From assembly GCF_003932495.1 (NCBI RefSeq), contig NZ_QZMT01000006.1, forward strand, positions 62,001-126,000: 64,000 nucleotides of DNA. Direction: 5' to 3'. Source of the DNA: Guyparkeria sp. SCN-R1 (GTDB lineage Bacteria; Pseudomonadota; Gammaproteobacteria; Halothiobacillales; Halothiobacillaceae). A model generated the notes under the pieces. That model saw only the letters and a program-made list of their open reading frames with translations. It was not told the DNA's origin and ran no database searches. Below, one piece after another: positions 55,234 to 63,367 of this stretch; position 1 is the first letter of the stretch, and every line of letters starts with the position of its first letter. Both the position numbers and the translations under genes were made by a program.

Positions 55234-55872
55234 ATGATCACCCAGACCACCCCGGCCACCCGAATTAACCTGATACGCCACGGCGAACCCGTCGGCGGCC
55301 GTCGTTTTCGTGGCGACGCCGTCGACGATCCGTTGAGTGAACTTGGCTGGCAGCAACTCGAGCGTCGCCTGGCGATGATCGAGGCACGTGGCGAGGGCGA
55401 CTGGGACGTCATCGCCACCTCGCCGATGCGCCGCTGCCGAGCCTTTGCCGCCTCGGTCGCCGAGCGTCGCGGGCTTGAACTGGTCGTCGACCCCGACCTG
55501 CGCGAGATCGGTTTCGGTCCCTGGGAAGGCCTGCGGCATGCCGAGATCCCCGAGCGCTATCCCGAACAGCACGCGGCCTTTCTCGCCGATCCGGTCGACG
55601 GCCGCCCGCCCGGCAGCGAGCCGATGGCCGATTTCTTTGAGCGCGTCACGCGCGGGCTGGCCCGCCTGGAGACCAATCACGCCGGCCAGTCCGTGCTGGT
55701 GCTCTCGCACGCGATCGTCATGCGGGTCGCCTGTGCCTGGGTGCTGAATGCGCCGATGGCGGCGATTGCACACGTGGAGACCGAATACGCCGCCATGCTC
55801 TCCATCCGCCACAACCATCGCGGCCGGCGGTTGCTCGGCCTAGATAATGGCCTGCCGGGTGACGGGGCGTGA
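55234..55872 (+). CDS. Histidine phosphatase family protein (phosphoglycerate-mutase-like)
   Basis: A 212-residue enzyme. The phosphohistidine motif is LIRHGEPVGG (residues 12-21), the second catalytic region is IATSPMRRCRAFA, and the later His is in LVLSHAIVMRV. The fold is that of the branch 1 histidine phosphatases, which include alpha-ribazole phosphatase (CobC) and phosphoglycerate mutases. The absence of cobalamin biosynthesis genes nearby leaves the substrate open. Its stop codon overlaps the next gene by four bases (GTGA). Confidence 0.88.
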   Translation: MITQTTPATRINLIRHGEPVGGRRFRGDAVDDPLSELGWQQLERRLAMIEARGEGDWDVIATSPMRRCRAFAASVAERRGLELVVDPDLREIGFGPWEGLRHAEIPERYPEQHAAFLADPVDGRPPGSEPMADFFERVTRGLARLETNHAGQSVLVLSHAIVMRVACAWVLNAPMAAIAHVETEYAAMLSIRHNHRGRRLLGLDNGLPGDGA

Positions 55873-57053
55873 CGCGGCGGGTTGTTGATGTCGAGCTGGG
55901 TGTATTGGGCCTTGAGCCGCTCGATGCACCGGGCGATGACCAGAGCGGCTTTTCACGCCCCATCTGGACCTGGCCGAGAGGAGGAGAGGAGGGTTCCGAG
56001 ACGGACGTTTCCCCACTGGCCCATCTGCTCGATGGTCGCTTTCAACGCGGTGCGTCGACCGATGAAGGCTCTCCCGAGGTCGCCTGCGACGATCCCGATG
56101 CGCTTGCGCTGGCGGCCGTGGACGGGGCCGCGTCAGTCGCCGCGCCACTTGGCACCCGGAGCCCTGTCAACGCGCTCGCTCGCGCCCTGGGTGATTGGTG
56201 TCTTTCCGGCGGTACGCGGGCCGGGTTTGCCGAGCAAGTTGCCGGCTGGCGCGCGCAGGGTTTCGAGCGGCTGCTGTGTTTCGATCCCGTTCACCTAAAG
56301 CCCGAGACCGACCATGCCATCGTGCTCGGGCCGCGTTTTCTCGCATTGAGCGAAGCCGAACTCGATGGCCTGCTCGATGACCTCAATCCGTGGCTTGCCG
56401 ACGACGGCATGCAAGCGGTCCGCATCGGTCGTCAGACCTACTTGCTGGCGCAGTTGCGCCCGGACGGAATCGGCCCGGCAAATGCTGACTTGCAACGGGG
56501 CGGGGCGCCGCTGGCCTGCCTGTTGAACCGCAATGCGGGGGTGTTCCTCAACGAGGAGCGCAGCGACCCCGTGCTGCGCCAATGGCTGACCGAGTTGCAG
56601 ATGTGGCTCTACCCGCAACCGCTCAACGACCGCCGCGCCGCACAGGGCCAGCCCATCCTGAGCAGCTTCTGGCCGCACGGACTGAGTGCCTTGTCCGATG
56701 AAATGCCGTCACCGCCGGCCGGGGAGCGATTGATCCTGACCGACTCGCCCGCCGTGATCGCCGAGTGCGATGCCAGCGTGTGGCAGGGCGACGAAGTGGG
56801 TGCGGCAAGCGAGGCGATTCGTGCCGGCCGGCCCGTGCGCGTGCTGCTGACCGAAGCGGCGTGGTGTCGACTGGAAGGCGACGTTGGCGGCTTCCAACAG
56901 GAACTGGCCCGCATCGATGCCTGGCTTGAGCGATTGGAGACCGAGTGTCCGGGCGTGCGGGTTCGCCTGGACGATGGCCAGGGCGGGGTATGGCAGCCGG
57001 AATCCGGGTGGAAACGCACCTGGCGCCGACTGTTGCAGCGGGTGGGCCGATGA
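55869..57053 (+). CDS. RpfE/COG4255-like protein, upstream of recJ
   Basis: A 394-residue protein with a GTG start coupled to the phosphatase gene. The C-terminal part has the sequence WLTELQMWLYPQPLNDRRAAQGQPILSSFW (in parts), matching the motif shared by the RpfE-type proteins that lie next to recJ in Xanthomonadales and other Gammaproteobacteria. The N-terminal half has a region rich in Ala and Leu and no clear catalytic motif that I can name. A distant relation to phosphonopyruvate-decarboxylase or ApgM-like enzymes has been suggested by database names and is not verifiable here. The function is unknown; coupling to recJ suggests a housekeeping role. Confidence 0.7.
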   Translation: MTRRVVDVELGVLGLEPLDAPGDDQSGFSRPIWTWPRGGEEGSETDVSPLAHLLDGRFQRGASTDEGSPEVACDDPDALALAAVDGAASVAAPLGTRSPVNALARALGDWCLSGGTRAGFAEQVAGWRAQGFERLLCFDPVHLKPETDHAIVLGPRFLALSEAELDGLLDDLNPWLADDGMQAVRIGRQTYLLAQLRPDGIGPANADLQRGGAPLACLLNRNAGVFLNEERSDPVLRQWLTELQMWLYPQPLNDRRAAQGQPILSSFWPHGLSALSDEMPSPPAGERLILTDSPAVIAECDASVWQGDEVGAASEAIRAGRPVRVLLTEAAWCRLEGDVGGFQQELARIDAWLERLETECPGVRVRLDDGQGGVWQPESGWKRTWRRLLQRVGR

Positions 57054-58843
57054 CCGCTGAGGCAAAGGCCAATCCGAAGACTGCACGCCTGCTGGGTGTC
57101 GCGAGCATCCGCCGGCGTCAGGCGCCCGAGCCCGGCGAGGCCTTGGCGCATCTCAATCCCCGGTTGGCCCGCGTGCTGGCCGCGCGTGGGATCACGCAGG
57201 CCGCGCAACTCGATCACCGCCTGCAGGCGGTCCTCCCGCCGGCCGGCCTGCCGGATCTGGACGAGGCGGCTCGACTGCTCAGCGATGCCATCGAGCGCCA
57301 CGAATCTATCCTGGTAGTCGGTGACTTCGATGCCGACGGCGCGACCGCCACGGCCTTGTGCCTGCGCGGTCTGCGCGCCATGGGTGCCGAGCGGGTCGAC
57401 TTCCTGATTCCGGATCGCCAGCGCCACGGCTACGGGCTGAGCCCGGCGCTGCTCGACGAACTCGATGCGCCGCCGGCGTTGATCCTCACAGTCGACAACG
57501 GCATCAGTGCCCACGACGGGGTTGCCGCGGCCAAGGCCGCCGGGTCGCGTGTGGTGGTCACCGACCATCACCTACCGGGCGACACGCTTCCCGCCGCCGA
57601 TGCCATCGTCAATCCCAACCGCACCGATGCCGTCTTCGGCTCGACCGCGCTGGCGGGCGTTGGCGTGGCCTTCTACCTGCTCGCCGCCGTGCGTGGCGAA
57701 CTCGACCGGCGCGACTGGTTCGCCACGCGTCAGCGACCCAATCTCGCCAATTGGTTGGATCTCGTGGCCCTGGGCACCATCGCCGACGTGGTCGAGTTGG
57801 ATGACAACAACCGCCGCCTGGTCGCCCAGGGGCTTTCCCGCATCCGCTCCCACGCCTGCGCGCCGGGCATCCTGGCGCTGTTCGCCGTCGCCGGGCGCGA
57901 TCCGCGCGAGGCGCAGTCCAGCGATCTGGGCTTTGCCATCGGCCCGCGGCTCAACGCCGCCGGACGGCTGGAGAACATGAGACTGGGGGTCGAATGCCTA
58001 CTCGCCGACGATGCGGCCGAGGCCCGCCGGCTGGCTGGCACGCTCGATCAGATCAATCGGCAACGCCGCGATGTCGAGGCCAACATGCTCGACACCGTCG
58101 CCGCCGACCTGGATCGGGCGATGGCGGGGCAGGGCGATACGCCGCCGTCAAACCCGGCCGACTGGGTGCGCTTCGATCCGGGCTTTCACCCCGGCGTGAT
58201 CGGCATCGTTGCCGGGCGCTTGAAGACCCGCTGGGTGCGCCCCGTGTTCGTCTTCGCCCCGGCCGAGATCGGTATCAATGACGGCCGGCTCAAGGGCTCC
58301 GGTCGCTCGATCCCGGGCATCCACCTGCGCGACCTGCTGGTCGAGATCGACGCCCGACACCCCGGCCTGATCGACGGCTTCGGCGGGCACGCCATGGCCG
58401 CCGGACTGTCACTCGATCGCGCCCGACTCGATGCCTTTCGCCAAGCCTTCACGCAGGCCGTCGCTCGCCATCACGAGCGCCTACCCGACGGCCGAGAAGT
58501 GATCACCGACGGCCCCTTGGAAGCCGCGGACCTTCATCTGGATTTCATCGACACCCTCGACCACCACGGCCCCTGGGGCATCGGCTTTCCCGAACCGCTG
58601 TTCGACAACACCTTCGAGGTGCTCGAGAAAACCGCCCTGAAGGACGGCAAGCACTGGCGCCTGTCGGTGCGCCTGCTCAACCAACCGGATGCGCGACCCG
58701 TCGATGCCATCTGGTTCCGCGCCCCCGACCCGCTCCCCCCCGGCCGCCACTGGCAGATCGCCTACCGCCCCGTCGCCGACAGCTTCCGCGGCCGCAAACG
58801 CCTCAAGCTTTTTATTGAGGCCGCGCTGCCCGTCGGCGGGTGA
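57050..58843 (+). CDS. recJ: Single-stranded-DNA exonuclease RecJ
   Basis: A 597-residue 5'-3' exonuclease of the DHH superfamily. The metal motifs are LVVGDFDADGATATALCLRG, LTVDNGISAHDG and VVTDHHLPGDTLP. The DHHA1 domain has the GGHAMAAGLS motif and the C-terminal OB domain follows. An ATG at 57050 overlaps the stop of the preceding gene. RecJ works in RecFOR recombination and in mismatch repair, the latter with MutS. Repeat sequences start right after its stop codon. Confidence 0.96.
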   Translation: MTAEAKANPKTARLLGVASIRRRQAPEPGEALAHLNPRLARVLAARGITQAAQLDHRLQAVLPPAGLPDLDEAARLLSDAIERHESILVVGDFDADGATATALCLRGLRAMGAERVDFLIPDRQRHGYGLSPALLDELDAPPALILTVDNGISAHDGVAAAKAAGSRVVVTDHHLPGDTLPAADAIVNPNRTDAVFGSTALAGVGVAFYLLAAVRGELDRRDWFATRQRPNLANWLDLVALGTIADVVELDDNNRRLVAQGLSRIRSHACAPGILALFAVAGRDPREAQSSDLGFAIGPRLNAAGRLENMRLGVECLLADDAAEARRLAGTLDQINRQRRDVEANMLDTVAADLDRAMAGQGDTPPSNPADWVRFDPGFHPGVIGIVAGRLKTRWVRPVFVFAPAEIGINDGRLKGSGRSIPGIHLRDLLVEIDARHPGLIDGFGGHAMAAGLSLDRARLDAFRQAFTQAVARHHERLPDGREVITDGPLEAADLHLDFIDTLDHHGPWGIGFPEPLFDNTFEVLEKTALKDGKHWRLSVRLLNQPDARPVDAIWFRAPDPLPPGRHWQIAYRPVADSFRGRKRLKLFIEAALPVGG

Positions 58844-58861
58844 CAAACGTCGCCCGATCCC

Positions 58862-58883
58862 CGTAGGAGCGGCTTCAGCCGCT
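58862..58883 (+). repeat. Single REP unit downstream of recJ
   Basis: GTAGGAGCGGCTTCAGCCGC is the same sequence as the repeat in the rfb operon near 62.07 kb. AGCGGCT and AGCCGCT form a 7-bp stem with the loop TC. It lies 18 bp after the recJ stop codon and may mark or protect the 3' end of the transcript. Confidence 0.75.
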
Positions 58884-58957
58884 AAATATCAACGATCCCG
58901 CCCACGCGACAAGCGGCACGAAAGGCGGGCTCAATGGGGTGGTCGTTGACACCGATT

Positions 58958-59158
58958 GTTGGACTGAAGTCCAACCCACAATCGCTCGCTCGATGAGGCG
59001 AGGGACCCTGTGGGTCGGGCTTCAGCCCGACAATCCGCCCTTGGAGGGCGGATGGACAAGGACTCAGGGCAACGTGGTCGAGATAAAGTCGGCCCTGCGG
59101 TCGAACGTTGGACTGAACTCCAACCCCAAATCGGGCTCTGACACTGAGTTCTAGCCCG
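58958..59158. repeat. Cluster of five short hairpins with two- or three-base loops
   Basis: Within 200 bp: GTTGGACTGAAGTCCAAC (58958-58975), GTCGGGCTTCAGCCCGAC (59014-59031), CCGCCCTTGGAGGGCGG (59035-59051), GTTGGACTGAACTCCAAC (59107-59124, one mismatch) and a looser CGGGCT/AGCCCG pair (59132-59158). The first, second and fourth share an 8-2-8 plan. The 386-bp recJ-rfbB gap holds these and the REP unit but no gene; the remaining bases to 59229 show nothing further. Confidence 0.7.
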
Positions 59159-59229
59159 TCAAGCCTGATTTGTTCCCTGTTGAAGCGGTGAGCTTGAAGT
59201 CCACAGGACGTAAAACCCGTGATCGTCAC

Positions 59230-60294
59230 ATGAAGATTCTCGTAACGGGCGGCGCCGGTTTCATCGGCTCGGCGGTCGTCCGCCACATCATCACCAACAC
59301 CGCCGACGAGGTGGTGAACGTCGACAAGCTTACCTATGCCGGCAATCTGGAGTCGCTGGCATCGGTTGCCGACGATCCCCGCTACCGGTTCGAGCAAGTC
59401 GACATCGTTGACCGGGCTGCGCTGGCGGATGTGGTCTTCCGGCATCGCCCCGACGCGGTCATGCACCTGGCGGCGGAAAGCCATGTGGACCGATCCATTG
59501 ACGGGCCGGCGGCGTTCATCGAGACCAACATCATCGGGACGTACACCCTGCTGGAAGTCGCGCGAGCCTACTGGAACGAATTGGACCACACGGGCAGGGA
59601 ACGTTTCCGGTTCCACCACGTCTCCACGGATGAAGTCTACGGTGATCTCGAGGGTTCAGAAGGGCTGTTTTCCGAGCAAACACCCTATGCGCCCAGCTCG
59701 CCGTACTCCGCGTCCAAGGCCAGTTCGGATCACTTGGTGCGGGCCTGGCAGCGTACCTACGGGTTACCGACGCTGATGACCAACTGCTCCAACAACTATG
59801 GCCCCTACCAGTTCCCGGAAAAGCTGGTGCCGTTGATGATCCTCAATGCCCTGGAAGGCAAGCCATTGCCGGTCTACGGCAAGGGTGAGCAGGTGCGCGA
59901 TTGGCTCTACGTGGAAGATCATGCCCGGGCGCTGTACACCGTGCTGACTCATGGCGAGATCGCTGAGACCTACAACATCGGTGGTCACAGTGAGAAGCGC
60001 AACATTGACGTGATCCACGCCATCTGTGAGTTGGTAGACGAGAGGAGGCCTGCCTCCTGTGGCCTCACACGTCCCGCGTCCAGCTTGATTACGTTCGTCG
60101 CGGACCGCCCGGGTCACGATCTGCGCTATGCCATCGACGCCGGGAAGATCGAGCGGGAACTCGGATGGGCACCTGAGGAAACCTTTGAGAGCGGCCTGCG
60201 CAAGACCGTGGCCTGGTACCTGGATAACCTCGACTGGTGCCTCCGTGTGCAGGACGGCAGTTACCGAGGCGAGAGGCTCGGGGTCCGAGCATGA
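59230..60294 (+). CDS. rfbB: dTDP-glucose 4,6-dehydratase
   Basis: A 354-residue NAD-dependent enzyme. [13 protein letters not shown] (residues 7-19) binds NAD. The catalytic Asp/Glu pair is in [12 protein letters not shown], and the Tyr/Lys pair in [38 protein letters not shown] is the C-terminal signature. It converts dTDP-glucose to the 4-keto-6-deoxy sugar. It is the first gene of an operon for dTDP-L-rhamnose used in O-antigen or exopolysaccharide. Its stop codon overlaps the rfbD start (ATGA). Confidence 0.95.
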   Translation: MKILVTGGAGFIGSAVVRHIITNTADEVVNVDKLTYAGNLESLASVADDPRYRFEQVDIVDRAALADVVFRHRPDAVMHLAAESHVDRSIDGPAAFIETNIIGTYTLLEVARAYWNELDHTGRERFRFHHVSTDEVYGDLEGSEGLFSEQTPYAPSSPYSASKASSDHLVRAWQRTYGLPTLMTNCSNNYGPYQFPEKLVPLMILNALEGKPLPVYGKGEQVRDWLYVEDHARALYTVLTHGEIAETYNIGGHSEKRNIDVIHAICELVDERRPASCGLTRPASSLITFVADRPGHDLRYAIDAGKIERELGWAPEETFESGLRKTVAWYLDNLDWCLRVQDGSYRGERLGVRA

Positions 60295-61184
60295 AGATCT
60301 TGCTGCTCGGCGCGAACGGGCAGGTTGGGCGCGAACTTTCGCGCACCTTGCTCTCGCTTGGTGATGTGGTGGCACTTGGTCGCGAGCAACTCAACCTGGC
60401 TGTGCCGGAACTTATGCGGCCGCGACTGTTCCACGAGCGGCCCGACATCATCGTCAACGCGGCGGCTTATACCGCGGTCGATAAGGCGGAACAGGAAGAA
60501 GGTCTCGCCAGGGCGGTCAATGCCGAGTCCGTGGCAGAGATGGCTGCGTATGCCAACGATACGGGCGCGTTGGTAGTGCACTACTCCACGGACTACGTGT
60601 TCGACGGCTCAAAGCAAGGTGCTTACCAGCCAACCGATGCGACAAATCCGCAAAACGCCTATGGGCGCACAAAACGAGCGGGCGAAATTGCGTTGCAAGA
60701 AAGCGGTTGCGGCCACCTGATTTTCCGCACGAGCTGGGTGTATTCCGCGCGTGGGCAGAACTTCATCAAGACCATTCTGCGGCTGGCCTCGGAACGTGAG
60801 GAGTTGCAAGTCGTAGCCGATCAGATTGGTGCGCCAACGTCGGCCTCGCTGATCGCCGACGTTACCTCGCTTGCACTAGCGGGATTACGAAAGGATGAAT
60901 TTTCAACCGGGATCTATCACCTCACCGCGAGCGGCGCGACAACCTGGCACGGCCTGGCCTGCCGAATCGTTGAGCGTGCGATCGCCAATGGGCGGAAGCT
61001 GCGACTTCGTGGCTCTGACATTCATGCGATTGGCACAGCGGACTTCCCGACGCCGGCAACCCGCCCGGCGAACTCGTGCATGGACTCGAGCGGCCTCGAA
61101 GAGGCGCTAGACCTGCACTTTCCTGATTGGACCATTGACGTCGATCGGGTGGTCGACTGGATCACGAAGGAAAACGCATCCTGA
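60291..61184 (+). CDS. rfbD: dTDP-4-dehydrorhamnose reductase
   Basis: A 297-residue short-chain dehydrogenase. [14 protein letters not shown] binds [17 protein letters not shown] and the catalytic Tyr/Lys in YGRTKRAGE are clear. It makes the last reduction to dTDP-L-rhamnose. Codons in the middle (about 60600-60720) use more A and T than neighbouring genes, hinting at a different origin of this block. It overlaps rfbB and rfbA by four bases or one base. Confidence 0.94.
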   Translation: MKILLLGANGQVGRELSRTLLSLGDVVALGREQLNLAVPELMRPRLFHERPDIIVNAAAYTAVDKAEQEEGLARAVNAESVAEMAAYANDTGALVVHYSTDYVFDGSKQGAYQPTDATNPQNAYGRTKRAGEIALQESGCGHLIFRTSWVYSARGQNFIKTILRLASEREELQVVADQIGAPTSASLIADVTSLALAGLRKDEFSTGIYHLTASGATTWHGLACRIVERAIANGRKLRLRGSDIHAIGTADFPTPATRPANSCMDSSGLEEALDLHFPDWTIDVDRVVDWITKENAS

Positions 61185-62065
61185 TGAAGAGAAAAGGCAT
61201 CATTCTGGCGGGCGGTTCGGGCACCCGGTTGCACCCGGCGACATTGTCCGTGAGCAAGCAGTTGCTCCCCGTGTACGACAAGCCACTGATCTATTACCCG
61301 CTGAGCACCCTGATGCTGGCGGGCATCCGCGACATTCTCATCATCTCCACGCCTCAGGACACCCCTCGCTTCGAGCAGCTACTCGGTAATGGTGAACAGT
61401 GGGGACTCAACCTCCAGTACGCCGTCCAGCCCTCACCGGATGGCCTGGCCCAGGCATTCCTGATCGGCGAGGAGTTCATCGGCAACGACCCCTGTGCGCT
61501 GGTGCTGGGCGATAACATTTTCTATGGCCACCACTTCGATGACTTTCTGGGCAAGGCCATGGCCCGCCAGGACGGTGCCACGGTGTTCGCCTACCACGTT
61601 CATGACCCCGAGCGTTATGGCGTGGCTGAGTTCGATGCGGATGGAAAGGTGCTGTCGCTGGAGGAAAAGCCCAAGAAGCCGAAATCAAACTATGCAGTGA
61701 CCGGTCTCTACTTCTACGACAACGACGTGATCGAAATGGCCAAGGCCCTTAAGCCCTCGGCGCGCGGCGAACTGGAAATCACCGATATCAATTGTGCCTA
61801 CATGGGTGTGGGCAAGCTCAACGTCGAGATCATGGGGCGCGGTTACGCCTGGCTCGACACGGGCACTCACGAGTCGCTGTTGGATGCCGGTCAGTTTATC
61901 GCCACGCTCGAGCAACGACAGGGGCTGAAGGTGGCCTGCCCGGAAGAAATCGCCTTCCGAAAGGGCTGGATCGGAAGGGAACAACTCGAAGAGCTTGCCT
62001 CACCGTTGCTCAAGAGCGGGTACGGCCAGTACCTGAAACGCCTACTCAACGAAACCGTGTTCTGA
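61184..62065 (+). CDS. rfbA: Glucose-1-phosphate thymidylyltransferase
   Basis: A 293-residue nucleotidyltransferase that starts the pathway by making dTDP-glucose. [32 protein letters not shown] (in parts) is the catalytic and substrate region, with Lys in [41 protein letters not shown] and [14 protein letters not shown] are further motifs. The start overlaps the rfbD stop codon by one base. A 238-bp gap with REP repeats separates it from rfbC. Confidence 0.96.
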   Translation: MKRKGIILAGGSGTRLHPATLSVSKQLLPVYDKPLIYYPLSTLMLAGIRDILIISTPQDTPRFEQLLGNGEQWGLNLQYAVQPSPDGLAQAFLIGEEFIGNDPCALVLGDNIFYGHHFDDFLGKAMARQDGATVFAYHVHDPERYGVAEFDADGKVLSLEEKPKKPKSNYAVTGLYFYDNDVIEMAKALKPSARGELEITDINCAYMGVGKLNVEIMGRGYAWLDTGTHESLLDAGQFIATLEQRQGLKVACPEEIAFRKGWIGREQLEELASPLLKSGYGQYLKRLLNETVF

Positions 62066-62072
62066 TCGCTAA

Positions 62073-62139
62073 TGTAGGAGCGGCTTCAGCCGCGACGAAT
62101 AAGGGCACGCCGCCGTTCGCGCCTAAAGGCGCTCCTACA
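62073..62139. repeat. BIME 1: two REP units in opposite orientation
   Basis: The left unit, GTAGGAGCGGCTTCAGCCGC, and the right unit, ending GCGCCTAAAGGCGCTCCTAC, are inverted copies of the same design, each with its own hairpin. It begins eight bases after the rfbA stop codon. Confidence 0.8.
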
Positions 62140-62153
62140 AAGGAAGAAAGAAC

Positions 62154-62220
62154 CGTAGGAGCGGCTTTAGCCGCGAAGGACGTCTACCGCAGCCGGATCG
62201 CGCCTGAAGGCGCTCCGGCA
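62154..62220. repeat. BIME 2: second pair of REP units
   Basis: GTAGGAGCGGCTTTAGCCGC starts the left unit; the right unit contains GCGCCTGAAGGCGC. The spacing is the same as in BIME 1 (67 bp in total), so the pair repeats in tandem with a period of 81 bp. Confidence 0.78.
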
Positions 62221-62232
62221 AGGGAAAGGAAA

Positions 62233-62258
62233 GCCGTAGGGCCGCCTTCAACCGCATG
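62233..62258. repeat. Degenerate third REP unit
   Basis: CCGTAGGGCCGCCTTCAACC retains the GTAGG head but the hairpin has decayed. It lies 46 bp before the rfbC start. Confidence 0.5.
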
Positions 62259-62303
62259 AACCGCAATCCAATATCGCAACGACCAGAACACCACAAACAC
62301 ACC

Positions 62304-62855
62304 ATGCAATCTACTCCCCTCGCCATCCCCGACGTCATGCTCATCGAGCCGCATGTGTTCGAGGACGAACGTGGTTTTTTCTATGAGAGCTACAACCAGA
62401 AGGCCTTTGAAGAGGCCGTCGGCTATCCCGTCACCTTCGTCCAGGACAACCACAGCCTCTCAGTCCGGGGCACCTTGCGTGGCCTGCATTACCAACTTGC
62501 GCCGCATCCTCAAGGCAAACTCGTGCGCGTAACGGCAGGCGAAGTATTCGACGTGGCCGTGGACGTCCGCAAGAACTCACCGACCTTCGGTCAGTGGGTG
62601 GGTCAAACACTTTCGGCCGACAACCGTTGCCAGATCTGGATTCCACCTGGCTTTGCCCATGGCTTTCTGGCGACCAGCGATGTGGCCGAGGTCCAGTACA
62701 AGTGCACGGATTTCTACGCCCCTGGTTGCGAGGCCAGTATCCGCTGGGACGACGCTGAACTCGGTATTGATTGGCCGATCCAGGGCCAGCCATTGCTCTC
62801 CGTCAAGGACGCCCATGCCCCGTCGTTCGGCGATGTGCGGACCTTCAATGATTGA
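62304..62855 (+). CDS. rfbC: dTDP-4-dehydrorhamnose 3,5-epimerase
   Basis: A 183-residue cupin-fold enzyme. [18 protein letters not shown] binds the nucleotide, and the catalytic His is in [27 protein letters not shown] is the C-terminal signature with the conserved Tyr region following. It epimerises positions 3 and 5 before RfbD. It starts at the ATG at 62304, which lacks a clear ribosome-binding site, and is separated from rfbA by REP elements. Confidence 0.94.
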   Translation: MQSTPLAIPDVMLIEPHVFEDERGFFYESYNQKAFEEAVGYPVTFVQDNHSLSVRGTLRGLHYQLAPHPQGKLVRVTAGEVFDVAVDVRKNSPTFGQWVGQTLSADNRCQIWIPPGFAHGFLATSDVAEVQYKCTDFYAPGCEASIRWDDAELGIDWPIQGQPLLSVKDAHAPSFGDVRTFND

Positions 62856-63367
62856 GTGAGAGTTGGTACAACCGCATGCTCGGCAGCGCCCCGTTGATGT
62901 CATCCAGTGCAGCCGGATCACGTCTCACAATTAGGCTGTCGCTCCGTTGCCGATAGCTTTCTCGGTCGAAAGCGCCTTGAACTGTGTGTCGAGACGGCGT
63001 TGCCGATCAGCTTTTAGACACCTGTAAATCAGTATCTTTCATACTAAAGCTGCTGAAACGGTCAAGGCTCCCTGGGTTGTTCTGCCGCCTTACACCCCGC
63101 AGCGCCCCCGTCATTCCCGCGAAAGCGGGAATCCAGAGCACGAAGCCACCAAACGCGGCTCCGGATCCCCGTTGTCCCGGGGATGACGAACTCGCGACCG
63201 GCACTCGCGGCCGAATCGGGCTCTACCCGACGAGTCTCTCGAGGCCGTCCGCTCGACTGCTCATTGCTCACCAGAGAAGACCTTCTGGCCTAAAATCCCC
63301 CCTCAGAGCCACTTCATTGAGATACAATCCCGCGCTATTCAATCCGAGTTAAATGGGAAACGGATTC
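62856..63367. other. 512-bp gene-free stretch between rfbC and glmS
   Basis: No supported gene. It contains one 80-bp inverted-repeat element (63109-63188), described separately. A sequence TACAAT at 63323-63328 could be the -10 of a glmS promoter but has no good -35. The open frame at 62984-63352 is discussed under rejected items. Confidence 0.6.
63109..63188. repeat. 80-bp element with CGTCATTCCCGCG-type inverted ends
   Basis: The left end CGTCATTCCCGCGAAAGCGG includes a perfect hairpin ATTCCCGC-GAAA-GCGGGAAT (63113-63132). The right end contains ATCCCCG and CGGGGAT, and its last six bases ATGACG pair with the first six, CGTCAT. Elements of this design occur widely in Proteobacteria; in translation the left part reads VIPAKAGIQ. 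Confidence 0.75.

Noticed and set aside
58862-62258. CRISPR array
   Set aside because: The repeats are palindromic, vary in sequence, lack unique spacers of constant length and have no cas genes.
62984-63352. Open frame of 122 residues containing VIPAKAGIQ
   Set aside because: The recognisable part is translation of the 80-bp inverted-repeat element; no ribosome-binding site and no coherent protein on either side.
63300-63367. glmS ribozyme
   Set aside because: Those occur in Gram-positive bacteria and the upstream bases show no sign of its core.
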